Source: Tissierellia bacterium (lineage in GTDB: Bacteria > Bacillota > Clostridia > Tissierellales > Peptoniphilaceae). From it: DNA of 38,710 nt. The notes below the pieces were generated by a model, which searched no databases, was not told the origin of the DNA, and saw only the letters and a list, made by a program, of their open reading frames with translations. The DNA is taken from assembly GCA_030537875.1 (NCBI GenBank), contig JAUNVC010000013.1, forward strand, positions 1 to 38,710, in the 5' to 3' direction. Both the position numbers and the translations under genes were made by a program. Of this stretch, positions 25,921-33,266 are shown one piece after another. Each line of letters starts with the position of its first letter. Positions within the stretch are counted from its first letter, which is position 1.

Positions 25921-26553
25921 CTACTCCCCATAAAATCCTCCATAATCCATAAGCAGATACTCATCCATACGTAAAGGATATCCATAGGTTTCATAGTCTA
26001 CGTGCATCATAAAAACCTTACTACAAGGGAAATCTTCTCCCTCTTCCCTTTCATTGGTTAGCCCATTATAAACTCCGTGTTGAAACCCCCTCTCATAGAT
26101 CGCTTCATAATCGGTCAAGCCATTATACTTCATCCGAATGATGGTATGACCATTGGAGCGTTCCTCTACAAAATATCCAGAAAACAAAGCCACACTGATG
26201 GACTCTCCCGTGAGATGATATTGATTTTTCTCACCGCCCTCTACCTGTAGATTGGAAACCACCGTATTGTGACTCAAAACCGAAAGATCAAACTGCTTCT
26301 TGGTCATATCCCCATCCATCAAGGGCAAAAAAGCAAAACGGGGTGGCAGAGCCGAAGCCCATCTGGTGGTGAAAATATCAATACAGTGAATCCTACTCAT
26401 ATAATAGACTCGGCCTTCGTACTCCAGAGTAAGAACCATCTCCTTTCCAACTTCACCAACAGACACCGTGAAGAAATCCCCCATCCTCTCATAGAAAACC
26501 TCCACTCCATTGAGAATGACCCTATCTAAAACAAAGGATTGATCCAGTATGTA
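25921..26553 (-). pseudogene. 5'-truncated duplicate of the soluble domain of the upstream-type membrane subunit
   Basis: The reading frame is clearly paralogous to the last ~200 residues of the 532-aa protein: ASALPPRFAFLPLMDGDMTKKQ matches ASALPARFAFLPLSDGDLSKKH, and GRVYYMSRIHCIDIFTTR matches GRIYYISDLSSLNIFSTR. Homology continues in frame upstream of the first possible start (GTG at 26505) to 26553 (ILDQSFVLDRVILNG against LRLDKAFVVEECLVNG). It then stops abruptly at a GC-rich hairpin. The membrane half and a ribosome binding site are missing, so I call it a remnant of a tandem duplication. Expression from the GTG is possible but unsupported. Confidence 0.75.
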
Positions 26554-26575
26554 GTGGGGAGGTTGCCCTCCCCAC
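26554..26575. terminator. GC-rich hairpin at the duplication junction
   Basis: A perfect nine-base stem (GTGGGGAGG/CCTCCCCAC) with a 4-nt loop and no T-run on either side. It lies 11 nt past the stop of the 143-aa secreted protein gene and exactly where paralogy to the membrane subunit ends. Confidence 0.5.
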
Positions 26576-26585
26576 TAATATCAAT

Positions 26586-27017
26586 TTATTGTACAGAAAC
26601 TCTTCCTACAACACCATAAGAATCATTGCTTTCGACTCTTGCATAGTGTTTTTGGTCAGGGAACTTAGGAACAAACTGAGGTGAACTGTTCCAATCACCG
26701 TTTGAACCTGTCAAAGACACAGAAATCACTTTTTTATCTGGTAAAAGTGTTATATTCCTATATAAGGTGGCAGTCACTGTCTTAGTAGAGCTAGATTTAA
26801 TAGATACACTTAAGATGGTGCTTTCAGCTGTGAGGTCCCATAGATATCCTTCATCCTCTCCATCCCATGTGCCTCCGCCCATTGGAATCGAATAATCTGC
26901 ACTTTGATAATCTGTCCGCGGCATGAATCCCATTGCATCAACGGTGGGTATAAGAACACCCAGTACGATGATTGCTACAAGTAGTGTAGCAACAGTATTT
27001 TTCTTGAGAGTAAACAT
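26586..27017 (-). CDS. Small secreted protein, unknown function (143 aa)
   Basis: A signal peptide (MFTLKKN, hydrophobic core, cleavage near VDA at about 28) is followed by a ~115-aa beta-rich mature domain with MGGGTWDGEDEGYLWDL and many Ser/Thr/Val residues; no Cys. I recognise no family. The GGGTW motif recalls lactococcin-972-type bacteriocins, but the rest does not match. The ATG at 27017 has AAGGAGG 6 nt upstream; an ATG at 27038 lacks one. It lies between the sigma-controlled genes and the ABC transporter operon. Confidence 0.7.
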   Translation of the reverse strand: MFTLKKNTVATLLVAIIVLGVLIPTVDAMGFMPRTDYQSADYSIPMGGGTWDGEDEGYLWDLTAESTILSVSIKSSSTKTVTATLYRNITLLPDKKVISVSLTGSNGDWNSSPQFVPKFPDQKHYARVESNDSYGVVGRVSVQ

Positions 27018-27059
27018 AATTCCTCCTTTTAAGATCATTTGTGGAAAACCACTGTTCTT

Positions 27060-27176
27060 TCATATTCTGTTTTCTAGAATACAATCCCAAATTCTACCAC
27101 CACTCTTAACACATCTATGTGCTAAGAGCAATATGTCGCCGTTCTTATACCTCTGTGGATTTCTATAAAAAGCCAT
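27060..27176 (-). CDS. Candidate small protein (38 aa)
   Basis: A short open frame starts ATG at 27176 with a strong AGGGAGG 6 nt upstream. It begins 13 nt after the stop of the 129-aa secreted protein gene, so it could be translated from the same message. It is basic (about seven Arg/Lys among 38), has two Cys (about residues 22 and 32) and no signal peptide or membrane helix; it starts MAFYRNPQRYKNGD. The only support is the ribosome binding site and the operon-like spacing. Confidence 0.4.
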   Translation of the reverse strand: MAFYRNPQRYKNGDILLLAHRCVKSGGRIWDCILENRI

Positions 27177-27189
27177 TTCCAACCTCCCT

Positions 27190-27579
27190 TTACAGGGTAA
27201 GACGATTGGAAGTCTTTGATACTCTCTCACCATCTATATATAGAACGACATACACTCGGTACGTTTTTCCTGGAGTTCCAGAAACTGTTTCAGAAAAACT
27301 CAAGCCACCTGTATCATTGACAGACCATGAATCAACTTCTATCCATCCACCGCCATTTTTTCTTTGTAGATAAATGGTTCCTTGGATTGAAGCATTGTTA
27401 TTTATTGCGTTTACATAGGCTAATATATTTAACTTGCCGTATCTTTCGCTTAAAGTAACATCCAGTTGATCCAGATTTTCCCATCTTAGGTTTAATTCCT
27501 GTGTTCGCCTAAATGCAAAAACATTCTCCGGAAGAAAACAAAGGAATAAAACAAGAATTATACAAAGCTTCTTTTTTAT
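27190..27579 (-). CDS. Secreted protein with no standard start codon (about 129 aa, proposed AUA start)
   Basis: The frame is open from the stop TAA at 27190 up to 27618. It encodes a near-ideal signal peptide (KKKLCIILVLFLCFLPENVFA) and a mature ~105-aa beta-rich domain resembling a fibronectin-type or jelly-roll module (TIYLQRKNGGGWIEVDSWSV, then FSETVSGTPGKTYRVYVVLY). No ATG, GTG or TTG lies near the signal peptide. An ATA at 27579-27577 sits 7 nt after AAGGGGG, exactly where a start belongs. Either AUA is used or a mutated ATG has crippled the gene. The sigma-type promoter block at 27593-27629 lies 13 nt upstream. Confidence 0.6.
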   Translation of the reverse strand: MKKKLCIILVLFLCFLPENVFAFRRTQELNLRWENLDQLDVTLSERYGKLNILAYVNAINNNASIQGTIYLQRKNGGGWIEVDSWSVNDTGGLSFSETVSGTPGKTYRVYVVLYIDGERVSKTSNRLTL

Positions 27580-27592
27580 TTTATTACCCCCT

Positions 27593-27629
27593 TCACTTAT
27601 ATAACTAGAAAAATCTACCTAGGGGACAT
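27593..27629 (-). promoter_or_regulatory. ECF-sigma promoter block A (secreted protein gene)
   Basis: On the minus strand: ATGTCCCCTA (27629-27620), 13-nt spacer, AGTTATATAAGTGA (27606-27593). It is the same two elements at the same spacing as blocks B and C. The transcript would have a very short leader, with the ribosome binding site almost at its 5' end. Confidence 0.8.
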
Positions 27630-27650
27630 TTTTTTGAAAAATTATTGGAT

Positions 27651-28586
27651 TTATTTTTTTTGTACCGATTCCGCCATTTTCATTAGTTCTTCCATAGAAG
27701 CTTCACCATAGACATGACACATTACACCATCTTGTATCCACATAATATATCCTTTGTTTTTTTTCACCCATCGATACGCTTCTTCACCGTACATTTCAAA
27801 TGTTTCCACATCGGCCCCTCTTGTATCTAAGGCACTTGAAGTACCTTTTATTCTAACAAAGTGAATTCCAATAATTTGATTCTTAATATTTTTATACTCA
27901 TATACCACTATGAAGTTAGAGTTATTATCTATTGTTTTATACAATTCATATCCATCGGGAATATAGGTTGCTTCCAATTGATCAGGACGTAGAATTTCAT
28001 ATTCATAATCTCCCGATCGCATTCTTTTTTCCCACGCTTCTGAAAAATCAAAATCCGAATAGGTCTCTTTTCGTTCAATGATCCACGAGATAAGACCTCT
28101 CTTTCCAAAGGAACCCTCATTCAAAATGCCAGTCATCATCACTCCGAGTACAATAACAAAACAGGCCACTTTGGATAGGGGGGCAAAGGAAGGGAATGGG
28201 AGAATCTTCTTTTTGTTCCTGTTTGGGATTGGCTCAATTTGTAGTTCTTCCATTTGAAGTGCTTTTTTTACGGCTTTTTCCATGGATTGGGGGGCAATGG
28301 ATTTCCCTTCCAAGCCCAGGCTTGTCGCCAATACATATTCAGCGAAGAGAAGTTCTTTTTCTGGATCTTCCAAGGCTGTGATTTGTCGAATTTCCTCCCA
28401 GCTATGGGAAAAGCCGTAACGCAAATAGAGGATATGTTCATATTTCCACGGAAGATAGACCATCCTTTTTGCGAGGGTCTCTATTTGACTGTCTCCCAGT
28501 TCTATGAAAGAATCTATTCTCTCTGCCAATCTTTCCATATTCTCTTGTTTTAAAGTGTCAAGTAATTTCTTAAAAGATTCTTTCAT
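27651..28586 (-). CDS. Putative anti-sigma factor with DUF4367 extracytoplasmic domain (311 aa)
   Basis: The cytoplasmic part (1-130) includes a region resembling sigma region 4 (LPWKYEHILYLRYGFSHSWEEI). One membrane helix lies at about 134-152 (KVACFVIVLGVMMTGIL). The outer part ends in a DUF4367 domain (about 205-311: ATYIPDGYELYKTI, then GEASMEELMKMAESV). This layout, directly after an ECF sigma gene, is that of a membrane-bound anti-sigma factor. Its ATG has GGAG upstream and overlaps the sigma gene by 17 nt, so the two are made together. Confidence 0.8.
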   Translation of the reverse strand: MKESFKKLLDTLKQENMERLAERIDSFIELGDSQIETLAKRMVYLPWKYEHILYLRYGFSHSWEEIRQITALEDPEKELLFAEYVLATSLGLEGKSIAPQSMEKAVKKALQMEELQIEPIPNRNKKKILPFPSFAPLSKVACFVIVLGVMMTGILNEGSFGKRGLISWIIERKETYSDFDFSEAWEKRMRSGDYEYEILRPDQLEATYIPDGYELYKTIDNNSNFIVVYEYKNIKNQIIGIHFVRIKGTSSALDTRGADVETFEMYGEEAYRWVKKNKGYIMWIQDGVMCHVYGEASMEELMKMAESVQKK

Positions 28587-29100
28587 TGACTTTCTCCTCT
28601 ATACAGTTTCTGACTTTTTGTATGATTCTTTGATGGCGTTTTTTCATCGCTTCTTCTTTGACTTCCCAAAGGCTAGCCATATCTTTGATGAGCATTTGCT
28701 CAAAGAAACGCAAATGGAGCAACATTCTTTCTTCCTTGGAGAGTTGGAGCAAACATTCTTTGGCTTCTGGTAGGTATTCTCTTTCTTCTTCCATGAAACT
28801 GATTTCTTCGCCCAAAATATCCACTTCGTATGGTTGGACGATTTTCTGCTGATTGTAAAAATCCATGGTTTCGTTTTTGGCAATGACCATGCAATAGGCA
28901 TCTCTTTGATTTTCTGGTCGGGATAGGATTTTGTCCATATTTTCAGCGATTTTTATCATTGTGCTTCCAAGAACCTCTTCCGCATCGGGTTGGGATTTTA
29001 ATATGCGCATCGCCATTCTCAGCACTTTCTTTTCCAATCTCTGGAAGATTCCATCCATGAACTCTTTTTCTTCCGATGAAAGAACTCTATTCTTTTCCAT
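28570..29100 (-). CDS. ECF-type RNA polymerase sigma factor (176 aa)
   Basis: Region 2 spans about 15-90 (LEKKVLRMAMRILKSQPDAEEVLGSTMIKIAENMDKIL, then RDAYCMVIAKNETMDFYNQQ), and region 4 about 115-168 (LPEAKECLLQLSKEERMLLHLRFFEQMLIKDMASLWEVKEEAMKKRHQR). Regions 1 and 3 are absent, as in ECF (group IV) sigma factors. GGGAGG lies 10 nt before the ATG. A copy of the shared promoter block at 29152-29188 lies 51 nt upstream, which implies autoregulation. The anti-sigma gene follows with an overlap. Confidence 0.88.
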   Translation of the reverse strand: MEKNRVLSSEEKEFMDGIFQRLEKKVLRMAMRILKSQPDAEEVLGSTMIKIAENMDKILSRPENQRDAYCMVIAKNETMDFYNQQKIVQPYEVDILGEEISFMEEEREYLPEAKECLLQLSKEERMLLHLRFFEQMLIKDMASLWEVKEEAMKKRHQRIIQKVRNCIEEKVNERIF

Positions 29101-29151
29101 GTGAATTTGTCCTCCCTTTGGGACCGTTTTCTATATGGCGAATATATTCCT

Positions 29152-29188
29152 TCACTTATATAACTTGAAATTCCTCTTTAGGGGACAT
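29152..29188 (-). promoter_or_regulatory. ECF-sigma promoter block B (sigma factor gene)
   Basis: ATGTCCCCTA (29188-29179), 13-nt spacer, AGTTATATAAGTGA (29165-29152). Both elements are identical to those of blocks A and C. Confidence 0.8.
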
Positions 29189-29256
29189 GATAGGAATATG
29201 TTCCATATTATTTCTTTACTTCATTGCTTGTATTATACATGGTTTATACAAAAAAT

Positions 29257-29289
29257 AAAAGAGGATTCTTGACACGCCGCTCCTCTTTT
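29257..29289. terminator. Second terminator downstream of the 271-aa protein gene
   Basis: AAAAGAGGA/TCCTCTTTT stem with a 15-nt loop and T-runs on both strands. It insulates the sigma operon promoter from the gene to the right. Confidence 0.7.
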
Positions 29290-29334
29290 TCTCTCAAGGT
29301 CAAGCATTCTGGCTTTCTAGCATTTCTTTTCAAA

Positions 29335-29367
29335 CAAAAATAGTAGAAATTGTACAATTTCTACTAT
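29335..29367 (-). terminator. Palindromic terminator of the 271-aa protein gene
   Basis: A perfect 28-nt palindrome (29340-29367; each arm reads ATAGTAGAAATTGT/ACAATTTCTACTAT) is followed on the minus strand by five T. It lies 32 nt past the stop codon. Confidence 0.75.
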
Positions 29368-29398
29368 GTTTGATTTTACTGCATGGTCTATGTTGTAT

Positions 29399-30214
29399 CT
29401 AGTGGATGGCAGGTGTGTAAGACTTGAAACACTGCTCCAGTAAGGCTTTGCTTTTTGTGTATGCTTCTTCGGAATCTTCCAAAGCAAGGGACCATTCCAC
29501 TCCACTTTCTGCCAAGGCAAGAAGGTAGGTGTCTTCTACATAATCTAACACTATTAGTGGTACGGGATGCCGCGGGGTCTTCTCCAGCATCAGAGTATAT
29601 AGATGACCCGAGGCTCCGTCCGTTGCCTTTTCTTTGGTGAGAGCGTCATAAAAATCGATACGATCTTCTTTTTCTTCCCATTGGATGGCCTCTTTCATTT
29701 CTGCGGTCATGGAAAGAGTGAAACTGTGTTCTCCTAAGGTGAAGGTGACCAATTCTCCTTCATAATCTTTTGTCTCTCCATATGCACCAATGATGACGGT
29801 CTTATTTTCTCCGTCCCATGTCACTTCCATACCAAAGGCTTCGGCGACAAATCGTAGGGGAACATAGGTTCTCTCATCTTTCACAAAGGGGGGTATGTCC
29901 ATGAGTTTTTCTTTGCCATTGGCAATAAATTCCACTTTGGATAATTCCATATGAATGGCATCTTCTCCCTTTTCGATGTCAATACTTTGGTCTTCTTGAT
30001 TCCATTGGACTTCGTATCCAAAGCCTTCGCTTAGTGCACGCAATGGCACCAAAATTCTTTCCTTCTCCACCACATAATTTAAATCACGCATTTCTTTTCC
30101 TTGGACAAAGATGAGAATGTCCTGTTCCTGTCCTTCTTCTGCCACGACAATTTGGGTAAAACAAAGTCCCATCATCAGCACGGCAAGTAATATTGATACG
30201 CCTTTTTTATACAT
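29399..30214 (-). CDS. Secreted copper-amine-oxidase-N-domain (stalk) protein (271 aa)
   Basis: A signal peptide (1-26, ending VVAEE) is followed by two copies of the short motif typical of the 'copper amine oxidase N-terminal' domain: ERILVPLRALSEGFGYEVQWNQEDQ and ERTYVPLRFVAEAFGMEVTWDGENK, within about residues 30-125. These domains are wall- or surface-associated modules in Bacillota and have no oxidase activity. The C-terminal ~140 residues are of unknown function. ATG at 30214 has GGAGG 5 nt upstream; the ATG one codon earlier is too close. Promoter block C lies 73 nt upstream, so it is a likely sigma target. Confidence 0.85.
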   Translation of the reverse strand: MYKKGVSILLAVLMMGLCFTQIVVAEEGQEQDILIFVQGKEMRDLNYVVEKERILVPLRALSEGFGYEVQWNQEDQSIDIEKGEDAIHMELSKVEFIANGKEKLMDIPPFVKDERTYVPLRFVAEAFGMEVTWDGENKTVIIGAYGETKDYEGELVTFTLGEHSFTLSMTAEMKEAIQWEEKEDRIDFYDALTKEKATDGASGHLYTLMLEKTPRHPVPLIVLDYVEDTYLLALAESGVEWSLALEDSEEAYTKSKALLEQCFKSYTPAIH

Positions 30215-30287
30215 CATATCCTCCTTATCATTTTTGTTTGCGTTCCGATTTTCGCACCTTTTCCTGTTCTTTTTTTATCCCTACCCC

Positions 30288-30324
30288 TCACTTATATAAC
30301 TAGAAAAATCCACTTAGGGGACAT
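30288..30324 (-). promoter_or_regulatory. ECF-sigma promoter block C (stalk-domain protein gene)
   Basis: ATGTCCCCTA (30324-30315), 13-nt spacer, AGTTATATAAGTGA (30301-30288). The spacer is also nearly identical to that of block A. Confidence 0.8.
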
Positions 30325-30411
30325 AGTCTTCTAATTCTATCCCATGAGGTCCATCTACATATAGTATACATATTGTATCAAAAAAAGCAAGTGTTTTCCT
30401 CAATGCTTTAC

Positions 30412-30439
30412 TTGATTTAAATGGCGATTCATGTACAAT
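30412..30439 (+). promoter_or_regulatory. Candidate promoter of the interrupted ABC exporter
   Basis: TTGATT (30412-30417), 16-nt spacer, TACAAT (30434-30439). A strong AGAAGGAGG ribosome binding site follows before the ATG at 30468. Confidence 0.5.
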
Positions 30440-30467
30440 ATATATAAGATTAGAAGGAGGAATTGAA

Positions 30468-32090
30468 ATGATTGATTCAAATTTACGTTTCTTCCTATGG
30501 AAGAGAAACAAATCTTGAACCCTTCTTTCCATTGGGTTGATTTTGGCCAGCAATGGGGTGTGGTTTGCCAATACATTCTTAAATATTGCCATGACAAATG
30601 CGGCCATAGAAAAGAATCTCCGCGCATTCTTACGGTATTTATTGTATTCTATCCTTGCCATGGCCATTCTAAACTTGGTCCAATACATAAACAACTTAGT
30701 GCAAGCCCGGATGATGGAGAATATTTCCAATGATCTTCGTCGGTCCTATTCTTTAAGTTTATATGAGAAGGATTTGCAAGATCCTCTTTTAAGAGATGTG
30801 GGTGGTTCCATTTCCAAGTTTACCCAAGACACTTTCTATATTACAGAAAAAGGAATGAATACATATTTTATTTTCATCAATGGTCTGATTTCCATCGCCA
30901 TGAGTCTTATCGCAGCCGTATGCATCCATTGGTCTTATATCATCATTTTCCCAGTGACCATGGTCATGTCCCTCATTGTGCCAAAAATCTTTTCGCCCAA
31001 GTTTCAGAAAGAATCACAAATCCTCGCCGAATATCGTTCCCTTTTTGTGGAACAAATCAAAGATGTGGTTGGTGGGCTATCTATCTTTAAGAGAAACAAT
31101 GGGTCCCTTGCCTATGGAGGGCATATGACTTCAGCTTCGGAAACTTTGTAAGATCATATGTTTACCTATCGAAAAAAGACAGCATTCTATCAAACAATCA
31201 TCACTCTCTTTTCTATTTTTTCTCAAGTACTCTATGTGCTTGCTACCCTCATTCTCATTTACAAAGAATATGTGACGGTGGGATCCATTGTCGGCGTGTT
31301 GGGTATTTCCCAATCCGTGTATACTTCAATAAACCAAGTCTTTGGATCCATCTCCATCCTCGCTGGAATAACTCCCATTTTCCAACGTCTTTTGCCCAAC
31401 GGGTTTTTACAAGAAAGGCCTTTTCAAGAAAAAGAAAGTCTCTCCATCGCATCCATTGAACTAAAAGATCTTTCTGTTTCCTATGGAGATAAAAAGATTT
31501 TGGAGCATTTTTCCATGGAGTTTGTTGGGGGGAAAAAATATGCTGTCATTGGTTCTTCTGGTTCTGGAAAGAGTACTCTTCTTAAAGTCCTTCTCAAGGA
31601 AAAGTCCTTCGACGGTGGAGAGGTCCGTATCAACGGCAGACCCATGGAAGAGATTCCCGCTCATGTGATTTATTCTTCCATTGGCTTTGTGGCCCAAGAT
31701 CCCTATGTGTTCAATCTTTCCATTCGTGAAAATATCACCCTGGGCGAAGATTTTTCCGAAGAAAAAATCCGAGCCGCCATCCAGCGAGCGGAGCTAGAAT
31801 CTTTCATTGCGTCTCTACCCAATGGACTTGATACGGTCATTGAACACAATGGAGCCAATATCTCCGGAGGACAAAAGCAGAGAATTGTTTTGGCTCGAGA
31901 ATATGTGCGGGGTAAGAATTTCCTTTTGATGGACGAGGGAACGGGATCTTTGGATAACAAAACCAAGATGGCCATTGAGCACCACCTCCTCTCCGATCCA
32001 GACCTCACCCTCATCTATGTTCTCCATCCAAGAACCAAGGAGGAACTAACCGTCTTTGACCAAGTCATCGAGTTGGGACCACAAAAATAA
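30468..32090 (+). pseudogene. ABC exporter (fused TMD-NBD) interrupted by two in-frame stop codons
   Basis: One frame runs from the ATG at 30468 (AAGGAGG upstream) to 32090, about 540 codons, the normal length of a half-size exporter. It is broken by TGA at 30516-30518 (codon 17) and TAA at 31149-31151 (codon 228) without any frameshift. The membrane domain has about six helices. The nucleotide-binding domain is complete: Walker A GSSGSGKST, Q-loop GFVAQDPYVF, signature ISGGQKQRIVLAREY, and a degenerate Walker B LLMDEGTGSLD. No ribosome binding site precedes the internal ATG at 31158. Most likely a young pseudogene; stop-codon read-through or sequence error are the alternatives. Confidence 0.8.
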
Positions 32091-32108
32091 GGGCCTAGGC
32101 CCTTATTT
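32085..32108. terminator. Bidirectional terminator between ABC pseudogene and thiI
   Basis: A perfect palindrome centred at 32096/32097 (AAATAAGGGCCT and its complement), with a T-run on the minus side. It overlaps the thiI stop codon. Confidence 0.75.
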
Positions 32109-33266
32109 AATTTGTGTATATTCTTGATTCTGGAACACTTCTTCTTCCAATTCGAGGAAGGGAATTTTTCTTTCCTCTTCTTCCACCTTTGCCAAGACGG
32201 GTCTTGTCTTGGGATGTTTTGACACAAAGACTGTACAACAATCTTCGTAGGGTAAGATGGAGGTTTCAAAGGTTCCAAACGCTCTTGCCAATTCCACAAT
32301 TTCGGTTTTGTCGAAGCAAAGCAGGGGGCGCAAAATCATCATATCGGTCACAGGATCGACCACCGACATACCTTCCAAAGTTTGGGATGCCACCTGTCCT
32401 AGATTTTCTCCGGTGACAAGGGCCGTCCTATCATCGGCTCGGGCAATGCGTTCTGCCAAGCGAATCATGGATCGTCTTTGCAAGAGGGTGGTGTATGTTT
32501 CATCACAATGTTTCCCAATGGCTTCTTGTACCGGGAGCAAGTTTAAGGAATAAAATCTGGCGCTGGTGCCATATTCTGCCACCAATTTGGCCAAGTCTTT
32601 GGTCTTTTCCAAGGCTCTTCGACTGGTGAAGGGGTGGCTATGGAAGTGAAGAAAGTCCACATCAAGTCCCCGTTTCATAGCGAGAAGTGCCGCCACAGGA
32701 GAATCTATTCCTCCAGAGAGTAGACAAAGAACCCGACCATTGGAGCCCACAGGCATACCTCCCAGTCCCCGTATCCGAGACCCGGACACATAGGCTTTTT
32801 GTTTAATATCCACTCGGATAATCCGATCCGGATGATGGACATCCACTTTCACTTGGGGAAATTTCCGTAAAATATGGCCCCCCACCCTCTGGCTAATTTC
32901 CGGAGATTGGAAGGGAAAGGATTTATCCGACCGTTTACTTTCCACCTTGAAGGTTTGAAATTCCCGTTCTGAAAGTTCCTCTTCCATGACTTTTTCCGCT
33001 GTGGCAAGGATGGCATCCATGTCTTTTGTTGTTTCTCTTTGCAGGGAAATATAGACGATACCAAAGACTTTTTGCAGGCGACGTTTCATCTCCTCCAATT
33101 CTTCTCCATAGATCATGATTTTGGATTGGTCTTTTTTCATTTCAAACTCTATGCCCTTTAGCATCTCTCGGATATTTCTTTCCAATTTTGTTTCAAAATA
33201 CCGACGATTGTCTTTTTTGAGGGCAATCTCCCCATAACTCAAGCTCAAACAGGCTTTACACTCCAC
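32103..33266 (-). CDS. thiI: tRNA 4-thiouridine/thiazole sulfurtransferase ThiI (387 aa)
   Basis: Adenylates and thiolates U8 of tRNA and can feed sulfur to thiamin synthesis. An N-terminal ferredoxin-like plus THUMP region (about 1-155; YGEIALKKDNRRYF) precedes the PP-loop SGGIDS (184-189) and GENLGQVASQTLEGM. There is no C-terminal rhodanese domain, as is normal outside enterobacteria. The start is a GTG at 33266 with GGGAGG 5 nt upstream; a longer ATG frame from 33299 lacks one. It overlaps the cysteine desulfurase gene by 11 nt, which supplies its sulfur. Confidence 0.95.
   Translation of the reverse strand: MECKACLSLSYGEIALKKDNRRYFETKLERNIREMLKGIEFEMKKDQSKIMIYGEELEEMKRRLQKVFGIVYISLQRETTKDMDAILATAEKVMEEELSEREFQTFKVESKRSDKSFPFQSPEISQRVGGHILRKFPQVKVDVHHPDRIIRVDIKQKAYVSGSRIRGLGGMPVGSNGRVLCLLSGGIDSPVAALLAMKRGLDVDFLHFHSHPFTSRRALEKTKDLAKLVAEYGTSARFYSLNLLPVQEAIGKHCDETYTTLLQRRSMIRLAERIARADDRTALVTGENLGQVASQTLEGMSVVDPVTDMMILRPLLCFDKTEIVELARAFGTFETSILPYEDCCTVFVSKHPKTRPVLAKVEEEERKIPFLELEEEVFQNQEYTQIK

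Noticed and set aside
26586-27017. Lactococcin-972 family bacteriocin
   Set aside because: Only the short GGGTW motif matches. The mature domain is longer and otherwise different, so I kept it as a secreted protein of unknown function.
29340-29367. AATTTCTACTAT resembles the 3' part of Cas12a direct repeats
   Set aside because: It is one arm of a single perfect palindrome with a T-run after the 271-aa gene, i.e. a terminator. There is no repeat array and no cas gene in the window.
30314-30730. 138-codon minus-strand frame overlapping promoter block C and the interrupted exporter
   Set aside because: It covers the plus-strand exporter membrane domain and a promoter; no ribosome binding site.
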